DNA of 64,000 nucleotides from Lunularia cruciata (GCA_948567375.1 OX419762.1:39165034-39229033); one strand, 5' to 3'. Counted from the stretch's first letter, positions 1 to 12,255 are shown. Made by a program: numbers and translations. Notes: generated from the letters alone by a model not told the origin.

Positions 1-18
1 TTCAATATTCTCATACAA

Positions 19-146
19 GTGCCAGCACTAAAAGAGCCGGCCTGCGTTTATGAGATTGATTCAAAAGCTCTCAATAACATTCAAAAGCCCTCAATAACAT
101 AAAGCATGTTAAGCGTTATCCGGAATGATTGGGCTTAAAGCGCCTG
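19..146 (+). other. plastid 16S rRNA-like remnant
   Basis: Positions 109-146 closely match, from memory, the conserved stretch of plastid 16S rRNA that reads AAGCGTTATCCGGAATGATT followed by GGGCGTAAAGCG, with only a few differences. Upstream, 19-27 carries GTGCCAGCA, which also belongs just before that stretch in the rRNA, but here about 80 bp of unrelated sequence lies between. This suggests a small, rearranged plastid-derived insert in the nucleus. It is far too short to be a functional rRNA. A bacterial or mitochondrial source is less likely, because the GGAATGATTGGG form is the plastid one. Confidence 0.45.
61..100. repeat. 20-bp tandem duplication
   Basis: Two adjacent 20-bp units, 61-80 and 81-100, differ at one base. 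They sit inside the sequence that separates the two halves of the 16S-like match. Confidence 0.7.
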
Positions 147-150
147 GTAC

Positions 151-1253
151 TCTTGGAGACATTAAGTCCTTGTCTGTTAGGCTTATTTGAGCTATAAGAC
201 ATGGATTTTCTAATGTTGTCACAGATATTTAAGGAAGAAAAAAAAAAAGACCACAAGAGAAATCAAAGAAATCAAGACTTTTCGATAAGTATCAATACTT
301 ACTAGATTTGGTGGGATAGTGTTTACTGGAATTACACATGCATTCTACTGAAGGATTTGTTGTGCAGTACTTAAGGAACTCGTTGACAATGACGAGGTAA
401 CCCAAGACTATCCAAGGAAGTCTGGACTAAATACAACATCCGAATCTTGCCTCCCCGGATAGTCAAAGTAATTAAATTTTATGTAACTGATTAAGGATTT
501 AACGTTAAGATCAATGATGAACATAAACTCAAAACACAATATATATATACAAATGAAACTTGGGAAATCAAGACATTTTAGCAAACGATGAAGGGTATTC
601 TAAGATCCTAGAGTCTGGCAACACACCCAGATCCTTTCAATAATATACAGTTATACATTCAATTTTTTTTCTCTAATCTAATCTCTAAAAAATTAGTTCA
701 GGCCTCTGGATGGTAGCTTCCAAAATTATACTATGTTTACTTAAAAATACCTATGAGAAACATTGTTATCTCTAAATAGAGTTGAAGTTCTATCCTCTAT
801 CATTCTGACTTATGATGTATCATACATCCTAGCACCTAGCTCTCAATCTCACCAGAGTAGACACTCTTGACTACACATAGCAGTACTCAAATCACTATCA
901 CTTAGATGATTAGAGATTTGACACAACTTAGCAGTTCACTTTTGCAGCATAAAACATATCTGAAGTGAACTTAAGCATCATAATGCATACTTCAAACAAT
1001 GCACTAGGTGTTGGGTATGACTACTGTAAGATAAATAGCATTTTAGGCTCTCAAAAAAGTATAAGTAGGGGTGGTGCTTGACAGAACCCTAAAAATAATT
1101 ACACACTCGCAGCTCGTGGGTATATTTGTCTATGACTTTACCTACGCCCTTAGCTTTAATCTTGTGTGATAAGGTGTGTAGGCAGGACCATCTGAGCTGA
1201 TAGTCTACCACCCCCTATTTAAGTAAATTAAATAGAAATAACCTAATTTTGAC
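151..1253. other. no gene; possible copia 3' LTR
   Basis: This AT-rich stretch has no convincing reading frame. Read on the minus strand from 1254 downwards it starts TGTCAAAATTAGG directly after a purine-rich GCTGGGAG, which itself follows the copia pol stop codon. It may therefore be the 3' LTR of the copia relic at 1273-1875. I could not find the LTR's other end or a partner LTR. Confidence 0.3.
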
Positions 1254-1272
1254 ACTCCCAGCTAATGAGATT

Positions 1273-1875
1273 TTAAGACAATCCCATGTCTAGTAGACAT
1301 TTTGTATGCTTTTCTTTAGGAAGTGCTTTTATAAACACATCTATTGTTATTTATTTTATTAAAAAATAGACTAACTCCACAACACCTTCTTTCTCTTTCT
1401 TTTTAATAAATTTTTTATAATCTTTATATTTTTAGTCATTGGGTGATGTATATAAGGCTTTTACTAAGCGTTATGTTTGCTATATTCATAATAAAATATC
1501 ATAGAATTTGTTGGTTCAAATCATAACTTCTTAAGAAGTCTCCTGTTCTGTATGACTTCCTATGTAGAATTTGAGGTTGCCATCAATTTTGCTTCCATAC
1601 AAGACAATGCAATAGATGGTTTCTATTTTCTATGCAAATTGATTGCTACTACATTAATCATGATTACTAATCTACTAATTCATATGTGTTTATCTACATT
1701 ATCTCCACAACTAGCATGTTTTTATACTTTTAGAGTAGAAGAACTTGTGTTCCCTTACTTTTTAGACAGTAAATGCATCTTGAGTTTCTTTCAAATACTT
1801 AAACACTCTCCTTGTACACTTCCAATGTGTTTGCATGGGCCTACTGGTGTACTTAGTAAATGATCCCACTACATA
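1273..1875 (-). pseudogene. Ty1/copia pol relic (end of RT/RNase H)
   Basis: Read on the minus strand, this decayed stretch matches the C-terminal part of Ty1/copia polyproteins in the right order. A segment near 1863-1770 reads like the RPMQTHWKCTRRVFKYLKET motif of copia (usually HWKAAKRVLRYLKGT). Around 1480-1400 come degraded DN-S-A-like and H-ID-R-like segments. The end reads DVFIKALPKEKHTKCLLDMG, the classic copia terminus (usually ADILTKALPK-KH), closing with TAA at 1273. There are many stops and frameshifts. A purine-rich tract and a TG start follow immediately, as expected for a 3' LTR. The family is certain enough from the final motif; the lineage is not. Confidence 0.65.
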
Positions 1876-4800
1876 ACTATGGTGCTCCCATTTCTTCAAA
1901 ATTTGCTTTTGTTGATCATATCAAGCTTAAGTGCTAAGAGAACTATGGAGAACGATAGACTTATTGGGAGAAGTGCCTCAAACGGAGAGGCACTTGGAGT
2001 GACCCTTGCAAGCTAGAATGGGAGAAGAACTTGGAGTGATGAAGGATGATCCCAAGTACTTGCAGGCCAGCCTATTTGCATCTTGTTTAGCACTCAAAGT
2101 GATAGAAGTTAATTTCAAGCATTAATGGGAAGAATGAGTATGGAGACCACATGAGCTAGAAAAGCAAGTATCATGATGACAAGCAAAGCTATGTCATGAA
2201 GGAAATAACAATCACTCTAAGAGGTGTAGAATGACCCAAGTGCTTGAGGATTGAGTAGTGCTTGGAGTGTTGAAGTCTCATTCAAAATTTCAGTGTCATA
2301 CTTTGCCTTTCTCTCTTTGGGAACACACAAGGTGCTTAGACATGGAGCTTATGGATCAAAGGTTGTATGTAAATTTTCCCTACTAGTTTGAGCACATGTG
2401 GTATCCAATCAGTAGAACCCTTCACTCTTGTTGTATCTATGAATCTTTCTACCATGTAGGGGTGTAACATGCAACCTGACCTATCATCATGACACACACT
2501 CTTGGATTTTTGGTCATCACTTCAAGCATTAGCAAGGAAAAATATACAACACTCCTAGAAGGGGAAAACCTAAGACCTAGAAGGATTTTTGGTCATCACT
2601 TCAAGCATTAGCAAGGAAAAATATACAACACTCCTAGAAGGGAAAAACCTAAGAGCACCATTTTCAAACCAATCCAAGACAATTGGGCATACAAACAAGC
2701 ATGCAAGCATAGAGATGATCCAACCATAAGAACTCAATAACTCTCCATGTTTCGGCAAAAAATCAGTTTCATAACCTCCAGCTTGTATTCAAGTTGATTT
2801 CAATATGTATTCCAAGTTTTTTCAATATGTTCTCCAACTTCCAAACCAATTTGTCCTCCAAGTGGAGAAATTCTATTTTTTTTTAGATGAGAAAACTCTA
2901 TATAACTCATATGGACATAACTTTCTCTTTGTGACTTTGATTCAAATGTTCTAAGATTAATAGAAAGCTTACAATATAAAAATTTAATGACATGAAATGA
3001 GACAGAATCTAACTATTACATCTCCTTTGAAAAGCCCTCAAACTTGCCCTTTTTTTTAATTTCCTCCCTAATTTCAAAATACTTAATTTAGATATTACTC
3101 CTACTTCTTGGCAACTTTCCCCAAATTTTTGGATAAGAGGGTACAATTAATCCTCATAACCAATCCATCAATCTAAAATCCTCAGTCATAGCCATAAAAA
3201 ATGAGAACTTACATTCAATCATGATTGAATATAGAAATGCTCTATAGAGCTTATGAGAGTATTTTAAGTAGAATTTCTTCTATCAACTCTCACGCTCCAT
3301 GGATCCAAAGCCAACCAAAGCTTCCACAATAACTTGTTATACCCTTGTCTAAACCCTTATAGATTTTGATAGTCTCATCTAGCTCCAATCCCTAGATATG
3401 GATCAATTTTTGAGTTGAGTAAACTTGTGAGCTCTACATACCCATGCATGTTTGATCCAAGACCTTGAATTGTTTATTAGAAACATTCACAAGAAACGTT
3501 TTCATAGAGCTGCAAGATCTACCCACCAACAATATTGGAAGTGTTTATAAGATGATTCAAACCATAACTTTAGAAGTGAATCAAATTCCAGACTTGATCA
3601 ACATCCCATCTCCAACCCCTTACTTCCCAAAGCTCCAACTTCAATTGACTATATCTGATTTGAGTTTGATTTGAAACCTAAAATTTTGTTCTCTAAGTAC
3701 TACAAGCACATTGTTTACTTTTCAATTCCACTAATTGATTATGAAGATATCTCATGAAGCTCTCCAAATTGTCTATTTTGTGCTGTTGGGTATGAATTCT
3801 ACCCCCTTTATTTAATTGATAGTATTTCCTATAAAATCTACTTAAATCATTTTATTTTTATTTTCAAATCGGAGCTTGTTAGTTCCTCCCTCTAACCATG
3901 GTCTTTTCTCTTCAAATGCACTCTACAAAATCATTTGATGGTTGAAAACTCCAGAATCTCCTCTTGGGATCCAATCACTTGTACTCTTTTGTCATTTAGT
4001 TTCTACACCTTTTGACAAATGAACCTCACAACTCCACCTTTGAAGCTCATGAGCAAAATCAATTCATTCTTCATTTATAAGAGCATATAGATTATCAAAT
4101 CTCAAAATTTCTCATAAGTAAGCACGAGAAGGATCTAGGTTTCCCATCACCAACTCCATGAATGCCCCCCAAAATTTGCCACCATCCAGTCCTATATACC
4201 ATCACGCTAAACAATTTGAAACTTGATGAGAAAAGGATTTGGGAGTGGTAGATTGGGAGCATAGGAATTCTCTTGCTCAAACAGTTCTTCCAACACTCTA
4301 ATGCTCATGCTCTGCTACAATTCTCACTCCCAACCTCCTCCTCCCACTTAAGACTCCTCAAACTAAACACATCCCTATCTCTTAACTCTCCACCAACTAT
4401 ATACACAAGAGCTCTAAAGACCATAATCCATGTGGCCAGTCGGATATATGCACATAGATTGCTCACATGGTAATTGCTCAACCATGGGATCCTTCATACA
4501 ACCTTTTCCATCTTTATGGAAATAAACCATATTAGTTTACTTTTTCATAGGCTATGTAAACCACAACATGACATCCATCTCCTCTAAACTTGTGCATCCT
4601 TTGATATGCAACAGTTGATATATCAAACCACACATTGTGGTTGGAATTATATCACCTCCTTATCTGATTGGTGAGACTTGTGATCCTCTAGCAGTATATC
4701 TTCATCTTGGGACTGAAAGAGATCAAATATTTTTCCACTTTTCTCTATGCTCAAGGTTTCTTCTTGTTGTTGGAAGAGCTTGATGCACTCGCCCACTTGC

Positions 4801-6090
4801 TTGACCTTGAATCTGATTCTCACCTCACTCTCTCAACCCACGTCACCTCTCTCACAATCTCTTGAGTTGCTCAAAGGTTCTAAGCTCTATATGCTTCTAA
4901 ATTGTTCCCACCCACTTAACTTGAAACACTTCAAGAATGCGTAGAGTATCAAAACAAGTGAATCAAACTTTACCTCCTTGCAAATGATGCATATACATTT
5001 CAATTGATCTGTTTGAAGTATTGGTGAGCCTTTTTGGTCAAGCATCATAGTCCATCCATGTGTGAGGTGGCATAAGGACTGATGGAGACCAAAATTGGTT
5101 CTTTATCCTACATGTCAGCTCCTCATTAAACAAGAAGTTGAAGCATCACCAACTGACAACGGCTTCCAACATGTCATCCCACAGTCATGTTTGTGGCACC
5201 TTGAACTTAAATATCTGCTACCCTCTCCAAGTGACTCTTTAGGATCTTTTTGGTGACTGAGGTATAAGCCATACTTTATACCTTCAAGCATCATCGTACT
5301 CAACTTGATGTGCTTATTTATGAAAAACAAAACAAACAAAATCTGCATTAGGGAACATCAGGTGGGCTATGACAGTAACCTTTGGCAATTGGCAGACAAG
5401 TGGTACAAGAGAAAGTGGTTGGTAAATGGGAGAGTGACTTTGCCCAAAGATGACATTCAAAGGCCTTTTCTTGAGTAATGGCAAGTGTTTACTTGCTATG
5501 TAACTACCTGAATGTTGAGGAATGTCCAAGATCTGGGTGTTTTAATTGAAGTGTGTAGCGTGTAGTGGCACTTTTCATAAATCAATCTATCTACTTAGTT
5601 GATTGAATAATGAGTTTCAAATTTCCGTGAAGAACTCAGAGTGGTTTTTGAGAGTAGCACTCTGCATGATCTTAGGTACTTGGCATGAAGTGAGGCACTT
5701 AGTGAAGTACATCAACAGCTCATAGCATCCCTTTGTGTGCAAGATCCATGGTAGTCACTCCCAAGACTTACATGAAGGCCCTTGAAGCCATCCCCTAGAC
5801 CTCATGCTATGAACAAATGGGAAGTGTATTGTAAGATGGATGTAACTAGAAGAAAGCAATTAGGATTCCTACTTTGGAATTGGGAGTTATCAAACATTCA
5901 TATGATCCATGAGATGAAAGGCAAGAGAAAGGACTTCAAGGGGAATGTGAGTGTAATCCATTGAACTAGACTAGGGACCATTGGTGAATGGTACTCAGCC
6001 CCAATGCTAGGGTTGCAAGAGCATTGGCTATAGACACAATTTTGCAATCAATGAGCCAACCCCTGAAGTCAAGAGCAACTTTAATAGTAA
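1876..6090. other. no recognised gene
   Basis: This is about 4.2 kb of AT-rich sequence with only short random reading frames. It contains a 79-bp tandem duplication (2505-2654). Near 5150-5530, the minus strand has a faint resemblance to the end of copia integrase (a cysteine-aromatic stretch, then a K-rich segment), too weak to call. The piece from about 5780 may be the decayed N-terminal part of D1. Confidence 0.4.
2505..2654. repeat. 79-bp tandem duplication
   Basis: The unit beginning GATTTTTGGTCATCACTTC occurs at 2505-2583 and again from 2584 for about 71 bp, almost without differences. The copies are adjacent and in direct orientation, so this is a recent local tandem duplication. No gene is affected. 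Confidence 0.85.
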
Positions 6091-6136
6091 CTGCTCCAAG
6101 AACAATGGATGGAGTGTAGCTTTTACAAGGACCCTA
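6091..6136 (+). pseudogene. D1, 5' fragment before the B1 insertion
   Basis: The frame ending at 6135 reads ...ECSFYKDP. The paralogue D2 reads ...KVESYKDP at the matching place (around 36820). If B1 and one copy of the target duplication are removed, this frame joins the frame at 34570 without a shift, giving YKDP-I-stop-RAIVEAIM against YKDPVKRGIVSALM in D2. So D1 was cut by B1 at exactly this point. Sequence further upstream is too decayed to read with confidence. The function of the D family is unknown. Confidence 0.55.
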
Positions 6137-6534
6137 TGTAACAATATGGAATTTTGTGACGTAGTTAGAAAGGCTAATGAAGTAGAGAATAAGCCAAATT
6201 CAAGAAGCATCTAGGAAGCTTCTTGGGAAGCTTCCTAACTAGTTAACTTGTGCCCCAAGCAAGTAGCTTCTTGAAGAGTCTAACTAGCTTAGCTTGCATG
6301 CCAAGTAGGTGGCTTCTAGAAGGAAGCTTCTTGAGAAGCTTCCTAATTAACTTGGCTTGCACTCTAAGAAAGCGGCTCAAGGAAGCTTCTTGAGAAGTTT
6401 CTCAAGGGCTTTGTATGCTATCTATAAATACCAAAGCCAAAGCTCATGCTAGGTATTTGGAGTTTTCCCTCATTCAAGCATCCTAATGTGAGCTTCCATT
6501 CTCCTATTTCTCTCCTCGGTTGTGGTCTTTTACA
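6137..6534 (+). repeat. B1 5' LTR
   Basis: Starts TGTAACAATATGG and ends GTCTTTTACA. It is 398 bp long. It contains an array of GAAGCTTC-type palindromes at about 6200-6410, a TATA box TATAAATA at 6423-6430 and then the transcribed R/U5 part. The initiator-Met primer site follows after one base. Confidence 0.9.
6200..6430 (+). promoter_or_regulatory. B1 U3: heat-shock-element-like array plus TATA box
   Basis: The U3 region has repeated alternating GAA and TTC units with 2-bp spacing, for example GAAGCTTC and TTCTAGAAGGAAGCTTC, spread over about 200 bp. They end just upstream of TATAAATA (6423-6430). The nGAAnnTTCn arrangement is the binding pattern of plant heat-shock factors. Perfect four-unit arrays survive in the sister LTRs at 34293-34310 and 49367-49384. 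That this drives heat induction is inference. Confidence 0.6.
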
Positions 6535-6535
6535 T

Positions 6536-6547
6536 TGGTATCAGAGC
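6536..6547 (+). other. B1 primer binding site
   Basis: TGGTATCAGAGC lies one base after the LTR end. It is complementary to the 3' end of plant initiator methionine tRNA, the usual primer for plant chromoviruses. Confidence 0.9.
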
Positions 6548-6805
6548 AGGAATGGGATGGATGGAATTTATGGATCACCAAATTCACTTCCGCCAAACCA
6601 TTGGGACTTTCATGTCCAGATATTATCCAAACATTGTTTCACACAATTCATCACCTCACGCTTTGGGCAAGATTTTTTGCATATGATCATCTTGTTTGAG
6701 GAACCCTTGAAACTTCAGATTGTAGCTTATGGAGAACGGTGGATGTGTTGTATCTATGTGCTAATCAATTAAATAAATTAAGAGTTTTAGAATAGAGAAG
6801 TAGTT

Positions 6806-7649
6806 ATGGCGGCAATATCGGACATTATCCTTGCAATGAAACAACAAATTGAGCATCTTACTAGATTGTTAGATGAACGAGACCAGCAATGACAAGAACA
6901 TATAGAGAGAGTGCCAATTTGAGATGGAAAAGATCACATTAAATTTCTGAAACCCAAGGTGTTTGAAGGCAAGGATCTCTTGAGCACAGTGGAGAATTTT
7001 GTGTTTGACTGCAAACATTACTTTGAAACCACCAATCTTCAAGACGAGCAAAAACAAATTCTCTTGGCTTCTAGCCAATTGGATGGTGTGGCAAAACTTT
7101 GGTGGTGATTCCAAGTGGAGTGAGCTGAATGACAAATTGTTGCACTGATTTTGACATGGGAAAAATTCAAGGATGCAGTACTTGGTCAATTTCAAACTAT
7201 AAATGCCACCCAAGCCGCACGAGATAAATTGGCGGAGTTGAAGTAGATTGGCTTAGTAAGGAGCTACATCACACAATTTCAGAACATCATTATGCAAATT
7301 CTAGGTATCCAAGAAGATGAAGTTCTAGATCAATTTGTGCAAGGATTGAAGTCACAAACCAAATTAGAGGTGACTATGCGGGAGCCACAAAACATAGAAG
7401 AAGCCATGCAATTCCCTGAGCATTTTGATTCCTTGGTTGCGACAACTTGGTCTTGACCTTGACCTTGACATACATAAAGTCTACCAGTACACTATGCACA
7501 AGTGGAAGAACCAACACCAATGGAGATTGATGCTATCCAACGGAGACTACTTGGTATAGCGGATAGAGAAAGATTGCAATAAAATGGAAGTTGATTTTAT
7601 TCTTGCAAAGTTGGATATTGCATTGTTGAATGTCCACTTAGGAATGGGC
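6806..7649 (+). pseudogene. B1 gag, 5' part
   Basis: The frame opens at ATG 6806 with MAAISDIILAMKQQIEHL and continues through a retrotransposon gag domain. Segments such as KPKVFEGKDL, VENFVFDCKHYFE and LASSQLDGVAKLWW match B2 gag closely. At least eight in-frame stops interrupt it. The zinc knuckle just before 7649 has lost cysteines (B2 keeps CFYCRQLGHRIAEC). Element A1 sits immediately after the knuckle. Gag would form the particle shell and bind RNA, but this copy cannot. Confidence 0.8.
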
Positions 7650-8341
7650 TGTGAGCCGGCCTGTCTCTCACTCAGGATGAACCTCTGATGGCTATTATGG
7701 TAGCGCACCATGGACTAAGAAGGCAAGGAACCCCAACTCCATCATACTCCTCCAAGGCTAACACTCCAAGACTCAAGACATTGCTCACTAGAGAACTCAA
7801 TGAGAGAGAGATAGTTGCAAATGAAAGGATGATGAGTACCTCCTCACCCCTTGTTTATATACTTGTGAAATAGTTACGTACCAAAGTTACTAATTACCAT
7901 AGTAACTCAAGTTACTAGACTAAAAGTCAAGTAAAGTCAAAAAGTAGAAAGGAATATCCATTCACATGGGCATATTCCCCTAAGCATGTGGTCTTATCTT
8001 GACCCAACCACTAAGTCAAGGATTCCTTCACATGGGCTATCCTTGGACTAAAGAAGAATCCAAAACAAAAAGGCTTGCGAGCCCAAGAGTTCTCAACTCT
8101 TTCCTCAAAGCCTCACACCTAGGAATAATACCAAGTCAACACACTAAAATCCAAAAAAGTGGTGCTGATCTTTTCTACTTCCTCTAAAGTAAGGTCCCAT
8201 CTATCTTAGCTATGACTAACTTTAGCTAACCATGACTAATATAGAACCATCCTTTATCTCTATATAAATAATATCTCTTAAGTACTTGTAATACCAAGCT
8301 AAATATCACAATACCACACACATGCACAAATGAGTGTTACA
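7650..8341 (-). repeat. A1 3' LTR
   Basis: It is 692 bp long and begins TGTAACACTC and ends GGCCGGCTCACA in element sense. It carries a TATATAAA-type box in sense orientation (plus-strand 7855-7862). On its pol side (8342-8360) lies a purine-rich CCGAGGGTAAA in sense, the probable polypurine tract; A2 has CCGGGGGTAAA at the same place. Confidence 0.92.
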
Positions 8342-8388
8342 TTTACCCTCGGACTAAGTTTTCACTTTGTCCTCAAAGTGAAGGTCTC

Positions 8389-9492
8389 CTACCTTCTATG
8401 GTACATCTTCAACTTATCATGGTTAATCCTATCAAAGTGTCTTCCTCCCAACTCCTTGAGATCATAGGTGTAATTTCCCCACACTTTCTCCACTATGAAA
8501 GGTCCAAAGTACTTAGGCAAAAACTTCTTTTGCACTCTCTTGAATCGAATGGAATCAAACAACATTACCCAATCACCTTCTTTGAAAGTCTCCACCTTCT
8601 TCTTGCATTGCCTCTTGTCATAGCTCTCCTTTTGTTTCCTTTGGGCTTGCTCCACTCGAACCATAGCAACTGCTCTTGCCTCTTCCAACTCCATGAGTTG
8701 ATCCTTCCTTGACTTCTCTACATCACCTCCTTGTGCTTTCTTCAATCTCCTATGAATGCTTTGGAAGGTAGGAAGATCAAAGTGAATAGGTAAGGTAGAC
8801 TCAATACCATACACCAATTGAAATGGAGAATATCCGGTGGAAGTTTTCATGGTTGTCCTATACTCCCACAAAACTGCATGAATCCTCTTGTCCCAATGAT
8901 GTTTAGCCCCCTCCATTTCTGCATCTTTGGCCAACATCATGCACAAGGTCTGATTGGTTCTCTCTGCCAAGCCATTGGAATTTCGCTTATAGGATGTAGT
9001 TACTCTATGTGTGATAGAGAAATGTCGTAGCATGGCTGTAGTAATGCTTCCTGTAAACTCTCCTCCTCTATCAGAAACCAACTCCAAAGGGCATCCAAAC
9101 CTATTGATAATGCGTTCATAAAGAAATCTACCCACTTCATCTTCATTCTTGTCCCTCAATGGTCTAGCCTCAACCCACTTGGTAAGGCAATCAGTAACTA
9201 CCACAATGTACCAATTGTTCCTTGGGGTTCTATTGAGAGGACCTACAAAATCAATTCCCCACTTCTCAAAAGGTCCTAGCAATGGAATTGATCTAAGTGG
9301 TGGAGTGGATGTAGACTTTCTAGCAAAAGCTTGACAAACATGACAAGTTTTGCAATAATCAAGACAATCCTTGAAAATCCCTCTCCAATGGTAACCTGCA
9401 TCTAGAATCTTGAAAGCAGTCACCTTTCCTGCAAAGTGTCCTCCACATACTAAACCTTCATGAAACTCCTTTATGAGTAGGATAGACTCTTC
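8389..9492 (-). CDS. A1 integrase (open 344-codon frame, 9423-8389)
   Basis: Integrase inserts element DNA into the genome. The N-terminal zinc-binding end is visible as CKTCHVC. The core shows D in WGIDFVGPL, D in LVSDRGGEF and E in LAERTNQTL, the DDE catalytic triad. Downstream come a KYFGPF segment (GPY/F-type) and the end DRINHDKLKMYHRR, with no chromodomain. The frame is open over 344 codons. In the natural polyprotein it continues upstream through a single TAG at about 9493 into RNase H. It is complete in its motifs, so the enzyme was functional recently. The A2 copy at 23160-24310 is decayed. Confidence 0.88.
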   Translation of the reverse strand, partial: EESILLIKEFHEGLVCGGHFAGKVTAFKILDAGYHWRGIFKDCLDYCKTCHVCQAFARKSTSTPPLRSIPLLGPFEKWGIDFVGPLNRTPRNNWYIVVVTDCLTKWVEARPLRDKNEDEVGRFLYERIINRFGCPLELVSDRGGEFTGSITTAMLRHFSITHRVTTSYKRNSNGLAERTNQTLCMMLAKDAEMEGAKHHWDKRIHAVLWEYRTTMKTSTGYSPFQLVYGIESTLPIHFDLPTFQSIHRRLKKAQGGDVEKSRKDQLMELEEARAVAMVRVEQAQRKQKESYDKRQCKKKVETFKEGDWVMLFDSIRFKRVQKKFLPKYFGPFIVEKVWGNYTYDLKELGGRHFDRINHDKLKMYHRR

Positions 9493-11589
9493 CTAACCCA
9501 CTGCTCTTCGAAGTAGACCATCTGCTCCTTGGTGAAAAAGAATATCCTCCACCATTGTGTAAGGTCTAGATCTTGCTGCAAGGGCCTTCCTCTCCCTAGC
9601 ATGCATTCCTTCTGGATAGTTACCTCTTGTCACAAAATCCACAATCTCCTTGTATTCCATTGGAACCTCTTGAGTGACTGAGATTGTCTTGAGCTCCTCA
9701 TCCGGGAAGGAATCATCCACTGGCTCATCTCCATCATGATCATAGGCTCTAGATAATAAATCAGCATTTGCATGTTTCTTTCCTGGCCTATCTTCAATCG
9801 TGTAGTCGTACTCAGACAAGAGTATCATCCACCTTGCTAGTCTCCCTTCAACATAAGGCTTGTTGAAGATGTACTTCAAAGCCTTGTGATCCGTGACAAT
9901 GGTGGCTTTCCCTCCAATCAAGTAGTGTCTAAACTTCTTGAGACCAAAGATCACTGCCAACCCTTCTCTCTCCGTGACAAAGTAGTTCTTCTCTGCTGAA
10001 ACCATCTACCTACTAGCATAAGCTATTGGATGATGATGCCCATCTTGGTCTAATTGACTAAGTGTGCATCCTATAGCTACATTAGAAGCATCAGTGTAGA
10101 GGATGAAAGGTTTACTCCAATCAGGTTTAGCAAGAATTGGAGCTACAACAAGGGATTGCTTGAGCTCCTCAAAAGCTTTGAGAGCCTCCTTGTCTTCCAA
10201 AATCACCATGTAATCTACACCCTTCTTCATGTAGATGGTCAATGCATAAGCCTTGTTGGAAAATGAGAAGATGAACCTCCTATAGGACCCAACCATACCC
10301 AAGAATTGGCATAAATTTGTCAAGCTTGAAGGGAATGGAAGGTCTGAGATTTTCCTCACCTTCTCAGGATCAACTACTATTCCATCCTTGGAGATGATGT
10401 GCCCCAAAAGTAGACTTTCTTCACATCCAAAAATGCACTTCTCTGGGTTGAGTGATGCATTTGCCTCATCCAAGCGTTGCAAGACTTTGATTAGGTGCTC
10501 AAAGTGCTCCTCCTTGCTCCCATAGACACAAAAGTCATCAATGAAATCTCTTACAAATTTCCCAATGAAAGGTTCAAATACCTTGTTCATGAACCGTTGG
10601 AATGTGGCTGGAGCATTGCAAAGCCCAAAAGGCATGACCTTGAAAGCATAAGTTCCCCAAGGTGTGGTGAATGTGGTGAGTTGTTGATGCTCTGGTGCAA
10701 TCTTGATTTGGTTATATCCACTATAACCATCTCCAAAATTGTACCTCTCATGACCTGCAACCTCCTCCAAGATCTCATCAATGAATGGCAATGGGTAGTA
10801 GTCCTTCTTGGTAACAACATTGAGCTTCTTGTAATCCACACATACCCGAAGCTTGCCATTCTTTTTCTTCACAATGACAATTGGAGACACCCATTCTGAA
10901 TTCTCTACCTCAAAGATAAATCCAGCCTCCTTGAGCTTATCAATCTCCTCCTTCACAACCAAAGATATTGGTGGGCTAATGCTACGTTGCTTTTGGCAGA
11001 TTGGTCTTGCATGTGACTCCACCTCTATCTTGTGCTCCTCCAAGGTGACTTCCTTCAAATCCTTGTAACTAAAAGCAAACACATAGATGAACTTGCGGAA
11101 AATCTCCTCAAATCTCACCTTCTCCTCCTTGGTAACATTTGGGGCATACTTGAGGGTAGATAACCTTCTCTCTACCTCCTCAAGTGTCAATGGTGATTTA
11201 TCTGGGTCCTTCAAAACCTCTGGCTTAGGTGCAAAATCCATAGCACACAAAGGATATACATCTGAATCAAATTCAGATTCATCCTCCTCCGTGGAAGTCT
11301 CCTCTTCCATGCTTGTGTCCACACCTAAAGCTCCTTCTTCAAAATCTGATTCCCAATAATCAGAAGATGGGGTATCTGAATGTGAAGTGTTGGTGGTGTT
11401 AGTCACAGGAACGGTGACTCTATGGTTTGATGGCCCAATCCTCAAGTACCCTTTGTGCCATCGATCAGTTGTGCATGCTGCTCTCAACCATGGCCTCCCA
11501 AGAAGTAAGTCATAGCTTGAATCCTTCAGGACTTGGAAAGTCATGAGATTTTGAACTCCCATAACTGAAACTACCACCTTATCCATCAT
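9493..11589 (-). pseudogene. A1 reverse transcriptase-RNase H
   Basis: Two long frames in register are separated by one TAG at about 10006 and extend from the protease end (DLLLGRPWL) through RT and RNase H. RT shows SPIVIVKKKNGKLRVCVDY, PLPFIDEILEEVAG, GYSGYNQIKIAPE, VMPFGLCNAPATFQRFMNKV and the catalytic FIDDF. RNase H shows LYTDASNVAIGCTLSQ, EREGLAVIFGLKKFRHYL, VTDHKALKYIF and KHANADLLSR. The PFGLCNAPATFQR and FIDDF patterns are those of Tat/Athila-type elements rather than chromoviruses. With only one internal stop, this is a recently active polymerase. Confidence 0.88.
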
Positions 11590-12255
11590 CCCTACTGGTC
11601 AAACTTGTTGTTTGTTTGCCATGCTCACCACAAATGTTGAAGTTCTTGAGGGTATCATAACCAACTTCTTCATCAACCTTTCTGACATGGCATTCACTGC
11701 TGATCCTCCATCAACCAATGCCTCCTTGATGTTGTGACCATTCACTCTCACATGAATCTTGGAGGCATATTCACAAGCCTCCCATGGTGTTGGCTTGGCA
11801 TCCACCATCCCCATTGATATTGGAACTTTTGCCTTCTTCTTCTTCTTGCTCCTTGAAGAACTCAAACCACCTCTAAGCTCCTTTCTCAAGGTAGGACTCA
11901 AAGCAATTAATTGGCCCACTGTGATGTTAGCCTTGTGACTACCAACATCCTCCAACACATTGTAGTTCCATTGTTGCTTTGAGATCAAGAAGTCCTCCAT
12001 TCCCAACTTCTTCCTTGGAGTCTTTGTTGTTGATGGTGTTGAGGTGTGAGTGCTCCTAGTACACATAGGAGTATCCTTGCTTGAAGTAAATCCTTGAGAA
12101 GAGTGAACATCCTCTGCAAAATGAGCTCTCTTCTTCTCTTGTGCCAAAAGCTCCAAATTAAGACCCTTGGAGTTTGAGCACTTTCCCTTCTCATACTTGC
12201 TCTCAACCACATCTATGGATGCTATCCCCTTACCTTTGTTGGGATTAGGAGCCAA
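11590..12255 (-). pseudogene. A1 protease region
   Basis: An aspartic-protease-like segment reads KEALVDGGSAVNAMSERLM, with D-G-G-S in place of the common D-T/S-G. The matching flap-side motif DLLLGRPWL lies in the next frame downstream. One TGA at about 11596 separates the two. The upstream part (12255-11850) is a low-complexity lysine- and serine-rich linker following the gag zinc knuckle. Protease would cut the Gag-Pol precursor in the particle. Confidence 0.7.

Noticed and set aside
1-6136. Host protein-coding gene in the left flank
   Set aside because: All open frames are short and random in composition. Only a copia relic and a D1 edge could be supported.
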